A stretch of 64,000 nt of DNA from Bin80 sp026709335 (GTDB lineage Bacteria > Bacteroidota > Rhodothermia > Rhodothermales > Bin80), in NCBI GenBank assembly GCA_965200825.1, contig OZ241385.1, positions 62,001 through 126,000 of the forward strand. The letters run 5' to 3'. The notes under the pieces were generated by a model that was given only the letters and a program-made list of their open reading frames with translations, had not been told where the DNA came from and searched no databases. A program made the position numbers and the translations under genes. Shown piece after piece: positions 17,205 to 28,500 of this stretch (its first letter is position 1; each line of letters opens with the position of its first letter).

Positions 17205-18914
17205 ATGAAATACACCTTATTGAAAAGCAGTGTTCTCGTATTCCTTGTCCTATCATCTATGGGCTGTTCCAGTGAAGAATATGCGCGGCTTGTTCTGACC
17301 AATGGCAGGATTATAACTCTCAATTCATCCCAGCCAGAAGTGGAAAGCCTGGCCATCAGTGGTGATACGATTCTTGCCTTGGGAACTACCGAAGAAATTA
17401 AGGACTTCATTGGTCCGGAGACCCGGGTGATTGATCTGGAAGGTAAATTTACCATCCCTGGTCTGATTGAAGGGCACGGACATTTTCTTAGCCTTGGAGA
17501 GGCAAAAATGATTCTGGATCTCACCAAGGCAGCGAGCTGGGATGAGATCATTGCAATGGTTGATTCTGTAGTGTCAGAATCTGAGCCAGGCGAATGGATT
17601 ACTGGTCGTGGATGGCATCAGGAGAAATGGGACTCAATTCCAGTCGGAACTGTGGAAGGTGTCCCTACACATCACAGCCTCAGTGAAGTGTCTCCGGACA
17701 ATCCTGTTTTTCTGCGTCATGCAAGCGGCCATGCCGCCTTTGCAAATGAGGCTGCCATGAATGCTGCGGGGATCAGCCCGGAAACGCCCAATCCTCCTGG
17801 CGGAGAGCTTGTACGTGATCTACGTGGAGAATTGACTGGGCTTCTGCGGGAAACTGCCGAGGATTTTGTGGCTGCTGCACTGGAAAAGGCAAGAGAGAGT
17901 ATGAGTCCTGCTGAGTTGGATGCAGAGTTGCGTACCATGGCACAACTCGCTGCTGAAGAAGCTCTTACCCATGGAATCACATCCTTTCACGATGCGGGTG
18001 TGGGGTTTGATATCGTAGATTTCTTTCGAAAACTCGCGGACGAAGGCAATCTACCCGTTCGACTTTATGTGATGATCCGTGCAAATAGCACAGAGTTATC
18101 TGACAAGTTGGCATCCTACCGGATGATTGGTTACGGAGACAATCATTTGACCGTACGCAGTGTGAAGCGTTCTATCGACGGGGCATTAGGATCTCATGGT
18201 GCCTGGCTGCTTGAACCCTATTCGGATCTACCGGAGTCAAGAGGCCTCGAAACTACTGCGGTAGATGAAGTCCGAATCTCCGCAGAAATTGCAAAATTCC
18301 ATGAGTTCCAGTTCAACGTCCATGCGATTGGAGATCGGGCGAATCGTGTTGTATTAGATATTTACGAGTCACTTTACGGGGCTGAAGGTCAGGATTTGCG
18401 CTGGCGGATTGAGCATGCACAACATCTTCATCCGGATGATATATCTCGATTTGGCAGTTTGGGAGTTATTGCATCTGTGCAGGGGGTTCATGCCACAAGT
18501 GATGCTCCATGGGTGTATCGCCGTCTGGGTGCAGAAAGAGCGGAAAGTGGTGCATATCGATGGCAGACCTTATGGCAGACTGGAGCAGTGGTCACGAATG
18601 GAACCGATACACCAGTAGAAGCTATTGATCCGATTGCAAACTATTATGCAACAGTGACCCGTGCCTTGGCAGACGGTTCCATCTTTTACCCCAGTGAACG
18701 ACTCTCCAGAGAGCAGGCCCTGCAATCCTATACACTCAATAATGCATACGCTGCCTTTGAAGAAGATATCAAGGGTTCACTTGAACCTGGTAAACTGGCG
18801 GATATTACGGTTCTATCAAAGGATATTCTCACCATTCCAGACGAAGAAATCCTCTCCACGGAGGTTCTTTACACGATTGTGGGTGGCTCAATTCTGTACG
18901 AAAAAGAGCAGTGA
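17205..18914 (+). CDS. Secreted lipoprotein amidohydrolase (amidohydrolase family 3, YtcJ-like)
   Basis: Metal-dependent hydrolase of unknown substrate. I choose ATG 17205 over GTG 17196 because it gives a standard lipoprotein signal, MKYTLLKSSVLVFLVLSSMGC, which predicts an envelope location. The metal-binding HxH is in GLIEGHGHF; further ligands are in VHAIGDRAN and RIEHAQHL; the late aspartate is in TNGTDTPVE. Length (569 aa) matches the YtcJ-like branch. It lies about 95 bp upstream of ribD but has no obvious functional link to it. Confidence 0.88.
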   Translation: MKYTLLKSSVLVFLVLSSMGCSSEEYARLVLTNGRIITLNSSQPEVESLAISGDTILALGTTEEIKDFIGPETRVIDLEGKFTIPGLIEGHGHFLSLGEAKMILDLTKAASWDEIIAMVDSVVSESEPGEWITGRGWHQEKWDSIPVGTVEGVPTHHSLSEVSPDNPVFLRHASGHAAFANEAAMNAAGISPETPNPPGGELVRDLRGELTGLLRETAEDFVAAALEKARESMSPAELDAELRTMAQLAAEEALTHGITSFHDAGVGFDIVDFFRKLADEGNLPVRLYVMIRANSTELSDKLASYRMIGYGDNHLTVRSVKRSIDGALGSHGAWLLEPYSDLPESRGLETTAVDEVRISAEIAKFHEFQFNVHAIGDRANRVVLDIYESLYGAEGQDLRWRIEHAQHLHPDDISRFGSLGVIASVQGVHATSDAPWVYRRLGAERAESGAYRWQTLWQTGAVVTNGTDTPVEAIDPIANYYATVTRALADGSIFYPSERLSREQALQSYTLNNAYAAFEEDIKGSLEPGKLADITVLSKDILTIPDEEILSTEVLYTIVGGSILYEKEQ

Positions 18915-19009
18915 TTCGGTTTTGGTCAAGCGTATTTTGATGTCAGAGCGCTCCATCAGATACCGGAAGGCAAGGGGGTCATTTTGATTTTTAGACCATA
19001 TTTGATTCC

Positions 19010-20134
19010 ATGATATCGCATGAGGCCGCCGCGCACTGGATGGAACGATGCCTTTCATTGGCAGCAAATGCAGACAATGCCACCAGCCCCAACCCTCGTG
19101 TTGGCTGTGTGATTTTAAGCCCCGAGGGGAAGCTTCTCGGGGAGGGGTGGCACAGAAGAGTAGGTGGGCTTCATGCAGAGGCGGAAGCCATCAATCAGGT
19201 TCGTTCACAGCAGGGAGCGCAGGCACTTCAAGGATCAACTCTGGTGGTTAATCTTGAGCCGTGCAATCATCAAGGACGCACTCCACCTTGTTCACACAGC
19301 ATCATTGATTCCGGGGTTGCGCAGGTTGTAATTGGAATGAAAGATCCAAACCCAGTGGCTGCCGGAGGGATCGATTGGCTCAGATCTGCGAATATCTCTG
19401 TCATGACTGATGTACTCAAATCAAGGTGCTATCGATTTAATGAGGCTTTTGCTCATTGGCAGACAAGGCAGATCCCATTTGTAACCTTGAAACTTGCGCA
19501 AACTCTTGACGGCTGTATTGCAACAGCAAAAGGAGAAAGTCAGTGGATTACTGGAAAGGTTGCACGAAAATGTGTTCATGTGTGGCGAGCCGAGAATGAT
19601 GCTGTTCTGATAGGATCGGGAACTGCGCGAACCGATGATCCAAGTTTGACGGTTCGGCATGTATCAGGAACCCAGCCGTGGCGGATTATACTTGATGGGC
19701 AAGCCGAATTGCCTTCTACACTCAAGGTCTTTACCGATGAGTGGGCATCCAAAACCGTTGCTATTGTTGCAAACAGGCCCACATCTCAATACTGTGATCA
19801 ACTCTCCGACAAAGGTGTCCGCCTGATAATTGCTCCTTCGAGATCCAATCGTGTGATATTGTCAGAACTCATCCGTTTGCTTGGAACGCAGATGCAGATC
19901 CAGTCGCTTTTGGTAGAGGCGGGCCCAAGGCTGGCTTCAACACTCATACAGCAAGATCTGATTGACCGACTCAGGCTCTTGATTGCCCCCAAACTCATTG
20001 GTGATGGCTTGCACGCTTTCGGAGATCTGGGAGTCAAGCAGTTACGGAATTGTTTTATCTTCAATGAATATTCTTGGGAATCCATTGGAGAAGATCAGTT
20101 ATTTACGGGGCATAAACATCCGGTTCCGGCATAG
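19010..20134 (+). CDS. ribD: Bifunctional riboflavin deaminase/reductase RibD
   Basis: Carries out the second and third steps of riboflavin synthesis: pyrimidine deamination, then NADPH-dependent reduction of the ribosyl chain. The N-terminal zinc deaminase has His55 and Glu57 in HAEAE, Cys85 in NLEPC and Cys94 in TPPC. The C-terminal reductase includes GSGTARTDDPSLTVR and LLVEAGPRLASTL. The 374 residues are normal. ribE follows 80 bp later. Confidence 0.95.
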   Translation: MISHEAAAHWMERCLSLAANADNATSPNPRVGCVILSPEGKLLGEGWHRRVGGLHAEAEAINQVRSQQGAQALQGSTLVVNLEPCNHQGRTPPCSHSIIDSGVAQVVIGMKDPNPVAAGGIDWLRSANISVMTDVLKSRCYRFNEAFAHWQTRQIPFVTLKLAQTLDGCIATAKGESQWITGKVARKCVHVWRAENDAVLIGSGTARTDDPSLTVRHVSGTQPWRIILDGQAELPSTLKVFTDEWASKTVAIVANRPTSQYCDQLSDKGVRLIIAPSRSNRVILSELIRLLGTQMQIQSLLVEAGPRLASTLIQQDLIDRLRLLIAPKLIGDGLHAFGDLGVKQLRNCFIFNEYSWESIGEDQLFTGHKHPVPA

Positions 20135-20214
20135 GAATGTGTCATGAATGAGGATTTCTTTGGGAAGCGGGCATCTCATTGTCTATTTTTCCAGTTATTA
20201 GGCTTTCTCCCAAT

Positions 20215-20811
20215 ATGTTTACAGGTCTGGTAGAGCAGGTTGGTCACCTGAAGAGTATCACCGAAACCTCTTATGGACGGAAGCTCAGCGTCAGCACTCC
20301 GTTGTCTTCAGAACTGTATGTTGGTCAGAGTATTTCTATAAACGGTGCATGTTTGAGTGTGACCGCCTGTGCCCCAGACGCATTTACCGTCACGGCAGTG
20401 CCTGAAACAATTTCAAAAACCACGCTGGGGCAGTTGACGGCCGGTGCAGCGGTCAACATCGAGCGAGCTATGATTGCCAATTCCCGATTGGATGGACATA
20501 TAGTACAGGGACACGTAGACACGACCTGCTTGGTGACGCGGACATCTGCACAAGATGGCGAACGTTTATACGAATTTTTTATTTCTGAGGAGTATTTGGG
20601 ACTGGTCGTTCCACGCGGGTCTATTGCGGTAGATGGAATTAGTTTGACCATCGCCAATCTCTGCGAATCTCACATCTCCATTGCTATAATCCCCCATACT
20701 TATCAGCATACGAATGCATCCTCATGGCAGCCGGGAACTTGTTGCAATGTTGAGTTTGATATCCTTGCCAAATACGTGGCGCGCCAGATGGTAGTTCATC
20801 AAAAATCCTGA
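20215..20811 (+). CDS. ribE: Riboflavin synthase (alpha chain)
   Basis: Dismutates two lumazines to riboflavin. ATG 20215 gives the family's near-invariant N-terminus MFTGLVEQVG; the longer frame from 20179 is not needed. Two lumazine-binding repeats can be seen, each carrying a SINGACLSV-like segment (SINGACLSVTA, then VDGISLTIA) and a GHVD-type motif (IVQGHVDTTCLV). 198 residues, normal length. Paired with ribD; ribBA and ribH are elsewhere. Confidence 0.95.
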   Translation: MFTGLVEQVGHLKSITETSYGRKLSVSTPLSSELYVGQSISINGACLSVTACAPDAFTVTAVPETISKTTLGQLTAGAAVNIERAMIANSRLDGHIVQGHVDTTCLVTRTSAQDGERLYEFFISEEYLGLVVPRGSIAVDGISLTIANLCESHISIAIIPHTYQHTNASSWQPGTCCNVEFDILAKYVARQMVVHQKS

Positions 20812-20973
20812 TATGATTGATACAAAATCAGGTGAGATCACGCACTTGTGGGATGGTCACAGTGAGTCCGGCGATAAGCATATGTTTATCTGTAAAATTC
20901 TCCCTAATTTTTTCGGCTCCCCGGCATTGTGCCATTGATATTGTATATTCTGCCATGGTGTCTCTTCCGGATC

Positions 20974-23900
20974 ATGATTCGATTTAGCTGGCTTTTGATC
21001 TTGCTACTTCTGGCAGCTTGCTCTCAATCATCTTCTGATCTATCCGGCCTGCCCGCTACAGTGGATTATAATTGGCACGTCAAACCCGTTCTGTCCGATC
21101 GCTGTTACAAGTGCCATGGCCCGGATGATCAGACTCGTAAAGCGGGCCTGAGACTTGATGTCCAGGAGAATGCCTATGGGAGAAGCCGGGATGACTCCTC
21201 TCGGCAGATCATTCTTCCAGGCAATGCCAATGCAAGTGTTTTGGTAGAACACATCTCTACCCAGGACCCGAAGCGTCGGATGCCTCCGCCCGAGAGTAAT
21301 CTGTCTCTCTCCGAACAGGAAATTACTCTGATCCGTCGATGGATTGATCAGGGTGCTCCTTGGAAACCACATTGGGCGTTTATTCCTCCTGTGAAAGCCA
21401 AACCCCCTGAGGTACGCAATGAGGATTGGGTTCGAGATCCAATTGATTCCTTTGTCCTGCACAAAATTGAATCCATTGGTCTCGCTTCGTCAAATGAAGC
21501 ACATCCAGCCAAGTTACTCCGTCGCGTAACGTTTGATTTGACAGGGCTACCGCCGAGTCCGGAGGAACTGGATGGTTTTCTGGGGGATAGTCGACCTGGC
21601 GCGTATGAACGAGTGGTAGATGAACTTCTTGAGCGTCCGGCATTTGGGGAGCGAATGGCTTCCATGTGGTTGGACATCTCCCGCTATGCAGATACGCATG
21701 GGTATCAGGATGATCGCCCACGAACCATGTGGCCCTGGAGAGACTGGGTCGTACGTGCATTCAATGATAATCTCCCATATGATGAATTTGTGATCTGGCA
21801 AATTGCAGGGGATCTATTACCTGATCCTACATTTGATCAGCGTCTGGCGACAGGATTCAATCGCAATCACGCCATCACCCAAGAGGGCGGTGTCGTTGCA
21901 GAAGAGTATCTGACGGAATATGTTGCCGATCGGACCAATACGACCGCAACTGCATTCCTGGGACTGACCATGGAATGTGCCAGATGTCATGATCATAAGT
22001 ATGATCCGATTCTGCAAGAGGAGTATTACAGTATGTTTGCATTCTTCAACGGGATCGATGAGCAGGCACAGATCAGTTATTTTGATCTTGCTCCCAAGCC
22101 TTCCATTCCGCTCGAGGATCCGGAACTGGCGGCTTCTATCAGGCAAACTGAATCGGACATTGATTCCCTGGAACAATTGATTAGATCTTGGCCTCGAATT
22201 TCTCCTCCGTCCGGATGGTTGTCAGATCCTGCAGTCACGATTGATTCAGGTCTTCTGTCCTTCCTGCCTATGGACACTTTGTATGGCCTTAGAACTCCTG
22301 CTCTGAAAGGTATGGATGGCAACATAAATACCGGACTCGAAAAAGTTCTTGCTCCTCCAGCGATCATGTCTGGGAAACGAGGAGGTGCAATTTTATTTGA
22401 TGGAGAGAACTTTCTCGATCTTGGGGCAGAGGCTGATTTTGAGTGGTATGACCGGTTTTCCCTGAGCACATGGGTGTATGCCAGAGAGCAGGAAAAAGAT
22501 GTCGCACTGCTCTCCAAGCGCAATGGTGAACAGAAGCGTGGAGGTTATGACCTGATCAGGACAACTGGCGGGAAGCTCGGATTTCGACTTATTCATGACG
22601 GTGAACATCAGATCTTCGTTCAGTCGCTCCGCTCAATTCCTGCGAATACCTGGATACATGTTTCGGCAACCTACGACGGGAGCGGGAGGGCGGACGGAAT
22701 CCACCTTTACGTAGATGGCAGCTTGGTCAGGACTCAGGTTTTGGAAGATACGCTTGAGCGAGAGAGTATTTTGAACGGGAATGGACTCCTGGCGGGACAC
22801 TGGACTCCCCGCAATCGAACTATAGATGAAATTGAAGGAATGAAGGGAGCTGCTTTGGATGAACTGTATGTGCATGCCCGTGCTCTGACGGATGTAGAAG
22901 TTGCTTTTCTGGCGGATCAATCGACACTGCCCGAGGGAATCATACATTATCGAGTACATCATGATCGCGACTTCTTTGCAGCAAACTTGGCATTGGATAG
23001 CCTGCGGCGTAGCCTCAAACGAATTCCAGATGTAATGATTATGGAGGAGATGGCTACTCCACGAATGACATATATATTGGATCGAGGAGCTTATGATGCA
23101 CCAATGGATTCGGTTGGACCATCCACTCCCGCAGCAGTTCTTTCTTTTCCAGAGGATTTTCCACGAAATCGTTTAGGGTTGGCGAAATGGATCACCCACG
23201 AAAAGAATCCTCTTACGGCACGTGTTGCGGTAAATCGTTTCTGGCAACTGCTCTTTGGAGAAGGGCTTGTGCAGACCCCGGAAGACTTTGGGAATCAGGG
23301 CGCTTTACCTTCCCACCCAGAACTGCTGGATTATCTGGCGGTAACGTTTATGGAATCTGGATATGATATGAAGGCTCTCATCAAGCAGATCGTCATGTCT
23401 GCGACTTATCGCCAAAGTAGCCACCGTACCCAAATACACCAGCTCCATGATCCAGACAATTTGCTCTTGGCCCGTGCGCCGCGGAAACGTCTTTCTGCGG
23501 AAATGATGCGAGACAATGCCCTGTCGGTGAGCGGGTTGTTGAACCCATTGGTGGGCGGTGAACCCGTACGCCCGTACCAGCCTGCGGGGCTCTGGAAAGC
23601 ACTCGCCAATCAGATTGGTGAAAATCGCTATCGTCCAGGTCCGGATGTTCATCGGCGTAGCCTTTATACATACTGGAAACGAACGATTCCTCCCCCGTCC
23701 ATGCTCACCTTTGATGCCCCTGATCGATCCGTCTGTACAGTTGAGCGTCAATCAACGGCTACACCGCTCCAGTCCCTTGTCCTCCTGAATGATCCACAAT
23801 ATGTGGAGGCTGCCCGTGCTTTGGCTTTCCAGATTCAGGTAGGCAGAACAGGTGATGAACGGGAGCAGATTGAGGAGGCGTTCCGCCGGCTTACTTCCAG

Positions 23901-24105
23901 GTTACCTGAAGCGACGGAATTGAATGCATTAATGGATCTTTATGCGGAGCAGATGGTGGCATTTCAGGGGGATCCAGTCGGTGCACATGCTCTGATCTCC
24001 GTCGGAGTCAGCCCAATATGGTCGGATGTCGATCCTGTGCAACTCGCTGCGATGACGGTTGTTACCAGTACAATTATCAATCTGGATGAGGCTCAATACC
24101 GATGA
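20974..24105 (+). CDS. PSCyt1-PSCyt2(DUF1549)-LamG-PSD1(DUF1553) lipoprotein, copy A
   Basis: Large envelope protein of the planctomycete-type cytochrome family. ATG 20974 gives a lipoprotein signal with Cys16 in LLLAAC. Domains in order: PSCyt1 with heme motif CYKCH at 44-48; PSCyt2/DUF1549 with a second CxxCH in CARCHDHKYDP near 335; a LamG/concanavalin-like insert around 450-640; and C-terminal PSD1 (RVAVNRFWQLLFG, TATPLQSLVLLNDP). Biochemical role is not established; redox coupling to the adjacent DUF1501 protein is an inference from constant pairing. Its stop overlaps the next start by 4 bp. Confidence 0.9.
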   Translation: MIRFSWLLILLLLAACSQSSSDLSGLPATVDYNWHVKPVLSDRCYKCHGPDDQTRKAGLRLDVQENAYGRSRDDSSRQIILPGNANASVLVEHISTQDPKRRMPPPESNLSLSEQEITLIRRWIDQGAPWKPHWAFIPPVKAKPPEVRNEDWVRDPIDSFVLHKIESIGLASSNEAHPAKLLRRVTFDLTGLPPSPEELDGFLGDSRPGAYERVVDELLERPAFGERMASMWLDISRYADTHGYQDDRPRTMWPWRDWVVRAFNDNLPYDEFVIWQIAGDLLPDPTFDQRLATGFNRNHAITQEGGVVAEEYLTEYVADRTNTTATAFLGLTMECARCHDHKYDPILQEEYYSMFAFFNGIDEQAQISYFDLAPKPSIPLEDPELAASIRQTESDIDSLEQLIRSWPRISPPSGWLSDPAVTIDSGLLSFLPMDTLYGLRTPALKGMDGNINTGLEKVLAPPAIMSGKRGGAILFDGENFLDLGAEADFEWYDRFSLSTWVYAREQEKDVALLSKRNGEQKRGGYDLIRTTGGKLGFRLIHDGEHQIFVQSLRSIPANTWIHVSATYDGSGRADGIHLYVDGSLVRTQVLEDTLERESILNGNGLLAGHWTPRNRTIDEIEGMKGAALDELYVHARALTDVEVAFLADQSTLPEGIIHYRVHHDRDFFAANLALDSLRRSLKRIPDVMIMEEMATPRMTYILDRGAYDAPMDSVGPSTPAAVLSFPEDFPRNRLGLAKWITHEKNPLTARVAVNRFWQLLFGEGLVQTPEDFGNQGALPSHPELLDYLAVTFMESGYDMKALIKQIVMSATYRQSSHRTQIHQLHDPDNLLLARAPRKRLSAEMMRDNALSVSGLLNPLVGGEPVRPYQPAGLWKALANQIGENRYRPGPDVHRRSLYTYWKRTIPPPSMLTFDAPDRSVCTVERQSTATPLQSLVLLNDPQYVEAARALAFQIQVGRTGDEREQIEEAFRRLTSRLPEATELNALMDLYAEQMVAFQGDPVGAHALISVGVSPIWSDVDPVQLAAMTVVTSTIINLDEAQYR

Positions 24106-25562
24106 GAGATCCATTGTATGAGATCGGCTGTCAGATGAATCGGCGGCATTTTTTTTCAAAACTCAGTCTTGGTATCGGGGGTGCCGCTCTTGCGTCCATG
24201 ATCGGGTGTACATCAGGATCAGATGAGTCGGCAGCAGGGGCGGCGCTGAAGGGCATCTTGAGCTCTCCGCATCTAGCGCCCAAGGCACGTCGGGTCATCT
24301 ATCTGTTTCAGAGCGGCGGCCCTTCTCAACTGGAACTCTTTGATTACAAGCCGGCGCTCCGACTGCGTCGGGGGCAGGATCTTCCAGAGTCAATCCGAAT
24401 GGGACAGCGCCTGACCGGGATGACTGCATATCAAAACTCCTTGCCTCTGGCTCCTACGATCTATCCGTTTGCCCAACATGGCAGTAGCAGAGCATGGATC
24501 AGTGAGCTACTACCATATACATCCAAAATTGCGGATGATCTGTGTATCGTTCGATCCATGTATACCGAGGCAATCAATCATGATCCAGCCATCACATTTT
24601 TTCAGACGGGATCGCAGTTGCCCGGTCGTCCAAGTATGGGTGCCTGGCTGAGTTATGGACTTGGCAGTGCCAACGAAGATCTTCCAACGTTTTGCGTTCT
24701 GCTTTCTCGAGGACTCCAGCGTCCGCAGCCAATCTATTCACGCCTCTGGGGGAACGGGTTTTTGGCTGCCTTGCATCAGGGGGTGAAATTTCGGGCTGGT
24801 GGAGAGCCCGTACTATATCTCAATAACCCGCCGGGATTGGATCCCGGTGATCGGCGCAGTATGCTCAGGCATCTGGCCCACTTGAACGAAATACATTATC
24901 GTACCAGCGGTGATCCTGCAATTCAGTCACGGATTGCTCAGTATGAAATGGCTTATCGAATGCAAACATCAGTGCCGGAAGTAACAGATTTGTCTGATGA
25001 ATCAGAATCTACATTTGAACTTTATGGAGAGGCCGCCCGTACTCCGGGGACGTATGCTGCCAACTGTCTTCTAGCTCGCCGCCTGGCCGAACGTGATGTA
25101 CGATTCATCCAGCTCTACCATATGGGATGGGATCAGCATGGAAATCTCCCCCAGGATATTGCCCTCCAGTGCAAGGATACCGATCAGGCCTCCGCAGCTC
25201 TGGTGACAGATCTCAAGCAACGTGGGTTGCTTGATGATACATTGGTGATCTGGGGAGGTGAATTTGGACGTACAAATTATTCACAAGGCGCACTTACGGA
25301 AACAAACTATGGACGTGACCATCATCCGAGATGTTTTACCATCTGGATGGCAGGTGGAGGGATCAAGCCTGGAATTACCTACGGAGCCACGGATGAACTC
25401 GGCTACAATATCACCGAAAATCCCGTCCATGTGCACGATTTTCAGGCGACGGTTCTCCACCTTCTGGGGATTGAACATGAGCGCCTCACATTTCGGCATC
25501 AAGGGCGCCGATTCAGGCTAACAGATGTACATGGCCATGTGGTCAAAGAACTACTTGCATAA
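24102..25562 (+). CDS. DUF1501 twin-arginine protein, copy A
   Basis: Sulfatase-fold DUF1501 protein of unknown activity, usually encoded beside PSD1 proteins. The N-terminus (MNRRHFFSKLSLGIGGAALA) is a Tat-type signal, and ATG 24102 overlaps the preceding stop (ATGA). Hallmarks: VIYLFQSGGPSQLELFDYKP, EAINHDPAITFFQTGS, WGGEFGRTNYSQG, GRDHHPRCF and VHVHDFQATVLHLLG. 486 residues, normal. Probably exported folded via Tat. Confidence 0.92.
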   Translation: MRDPLYEIGCQMNRRHFFSKLSLGIGGAALASMIGCTSGSDESAAGAALKGILSSPHLAPKARRVIYLFQSGGPSQLELFDYKPALRLRRGQDLPESIRMGQRLTGMTAYQNSLPLAPTIYPFAQHGSSRAWISELLPYTSKIADDLCIVRSMYTEAINHDPAITFFQTGSQLPGRPSMGAWLSYGLGSANEDLPTFCVLLSRGLQRPQPIYSRLWGNGFLAALHQGVKFRAGGEPVLYLNNPPGLDPGDRRSMLRHLAHLNEIHYRTSGDPAIQSRIAQYEMAYRMQTSVPEVTDLSDESESTFELYGEAARTPGTYAANCLLARRLAERDVRFIQLYHMGWDQHGNLPQDIALQCKDTDQASAALVTDLKQRGLLDDTLVIWGGEFGRTNYSQGALTETNYGRDHHPRCFTIWMAGGGIKPGITYGATDELGYNITENPVHVHDFQATVLHLLGIEHERLTFRHQGRRFRLTDVHGHVVKELLA

Positions 25563-28500
25563 TTTTATATGCATCCTGATTAGTGCTCTGCTACTGATGA
25601 TCGCGGGTTGCGGGAATGCACTTCGTTCTGATCAGGGGGCGTTGCCTGAAGTTGTAGATTACAATTTTCATATTCGCCCCATTTTCTCAGACCGTTGCTA
25701 CACCTGCCATGGCCCTGATGCTAATGCGAGGCAGGCGGATCTGCGTCTGGATGAAGAAAATGGTGCCAAAGAGACAAAACTCTCATCTGGTGGGTATGCA
25801 ATCGTTCCTGGAAGCGCACGAAAAAGCCTCCTGTATGCACGTATTCGTTCCGAAGCTCCCGAACAGAGAATGCCGCCACCTGAATCAAATCTGACACTGA
25901 GTGAGAATGAAATTGCGTTGATTGCTCGTTGGATTGATCAGGGGGCCGAATGGAAGCCTCACTGGAGCTTCCTTCCACCTGTAGCTTCCCCATTTCCCTC
26001 AGTCGAGCAATCGGACTGGCCCGTGAACGAGATCGACTACTTTATTCTGTCACGCCTGGAGCGCGAAGGATTGATGCCCTCTGCGGCGGCAGACCGTAAC
26101 ACCATCCTTCGGCGAGTCACATTCGATTTAACCGGGCTCCCTCCGACAGTGGGGGAACTGGATAGTTTTCTTGCAGATACCTCCATACATGCGTATGAAA
26201 AGGTCGTTGACCGATTGCTGAATTCACCGGCCTATGGAGAACATATGGCATCTTCCTGGCTGGACATTTCCAGGTATGCGGATACACACGGATATCAGAA
26301 TGATGGACATCGGCATGTATGGCCGTGGCGGGATTGGGTTGTTGATGCCTACAATCGCAATCTCCCATTTGATCAATTTGGGACATGGCAACTTGCGGGT
26401 GATCTATTGCCAGATGCCACGCTAGAGCAGCGGCTGGCGACCGCATTCAATCGCAATCACAGGCAAACCAATGAGGGAGGCAGTATTGAGGAAGAATTCA
26501 GAACCGAATATGTAGCAGACCGCGTCAATACGTTTGGAGCGGCATTTATGGGATTGACGCTGGAGTGCGCGCGGTGCCATGATCATAAGTATGATCCGAT
26601 CAGCCAGCGCAATTATTTTGGTCTGTTCAGCTTCTTCAATAATATTGATGAGTCCGGTCAGACATCTCATTTTACGAATGCAGTGCCGGTTCCTGCACTG
26701 GATTTACCTCTTCCGCAGCAGCAGGCAGAATTGGAGCGATTGGCTCAGGAAATCAATGCTGCCGAGCGTGTACTGACTGATTTGGCAGAGGTGTCCAAAG
26801 AAAATTTTGCATTCGGAGATTACTCATCCCCCCCTGATACGAATCCGAAACCGATTCTTGCATGCAGCTTTGAGTCTTTGAATGGGGATCGGCTCCAATG
26901 TGAAGAGGGAATCAGAGGAAACGCCGTATTTACTCCGAATTTGGTTCCAGGGCAGGCTGGGAATGCAATAGTTTTCGATGGTGAAAGTGGTTTCTCTTTT
27001 GAGAACATGGGGGAATTCCGCCGAACAGATCCGTTTACTGTCAGTGTATGGATTAATCCTGGTGAGGAGACAGGAATCATCATCCATCGGACTCAGGCTG
27101 CCTTGGATGCCGGTAGTCGAGGATGGGAGTTTGGTCTTCAGGAGGGATATCTGATTGCGCAGCTGGCACATATGTGGCCTGAAAACTCTCTTCGAATCAT
27201 CACCAAGGATACGATTTCACTTGGAGAGTGGACGCACGTGGCGATGAGTTATGATGGATCTAGTCGAGCTTCTGGCCTGCGTCTTTATATCAATGGACTT
27301 CCTGTTGAGACCGAGATCGTTCGCGATGGATTGACTCGGCGGATCACGTACGAGGCACTGAAAGTGCCGTTGCAGGTTGCCTACCGGTTCAGGGACAGCG
27401 GATTGCGTGGTGGCGTCCTGGATGAAATGAGACTATATGACCAGCGGTTGTATGGATTTGAAGTTGCTCGTCTGGCGGGCGCTCGGGATGTACCCCCGGA
27501 TCAAGAAGATCTTTTTGAGTGGTATCTCGAGCATGAGGTCATTCCCTGGCAACGAGCCTCTGCAATTCTTCAAAGCCTGCGTGAAGAGGAGAATGAACTC
27601 GTTGAAGATATCTCTGAAATCATGGTCATGGAAGAGATGAAGATGCCCCGTCAAGCCTATATTCTCAACCGTGGACAGTATGATGAAAAAGGTGAACCCG
27701 TCGAGCTGCATACCCCGGAAGCTATTCTTCCATTCCCGATGGATCTGCCTCAAAATCGGCTGGGGTTGGCAGAATGGCTTTTTAGCGCTGAACATCCTCT
27801 TACCGCACGCGTCGCTGTGAACCGCTATTGGCAGAATTATTTTGGAGCCGGGTTCGTGTCTACACCGGAAGATTTTGGGCGGCAGGGAGCCTTACCATCA
27901 TTCCCGCAATTATTTGATCATTTAGCGGTAGCCTTTATGGAGTCGGGATGGGATATTAAAGCCATGCAGCGTCTGATCGTTACTAGCGCCACCTATAGGC
28001 AACAATCTGAGACAACCTCTGAACTTTTGGCTCTTGATCCGGAGAATACCTTGATGGCCCGCGGGCCGCGGCTTCGCCTGAGTGCAGAGATGATTCGAGA
28101 TCAGGCACTTGCTGTCAGTGGGTTGCTGGATTTGACCGTTGGCGGCCCTCCGGTCAAGCCCTATCAACCGGAAGGTCTATGGGAAGAAAAATCCGGGGTT
28201 CGTTACGAGCAGGGATCGGGTATTGATCTCTATCGCCGGACGCTTTATACATTCTTCAAACGTACCTCACCCCCGCCTTCACTGATCACCTTCGATATGC
28301 CGACTCGTGCGCAGTGTATTTTACGTCGTCAACGTACCACGACTCCCATGCAGGCTCTGGTTCTGCTGAATGACCCTCAATATTTGGAAGCATCTCGGCA
28401 TCTTGCCGCCCGCATGCTGGAAAAGGATGCACTCGAACAGCAGATTGAATTCGGATTCCGACTGTTGACTGGACGCAGTCCAAGCTCACTCGAATCGGTT

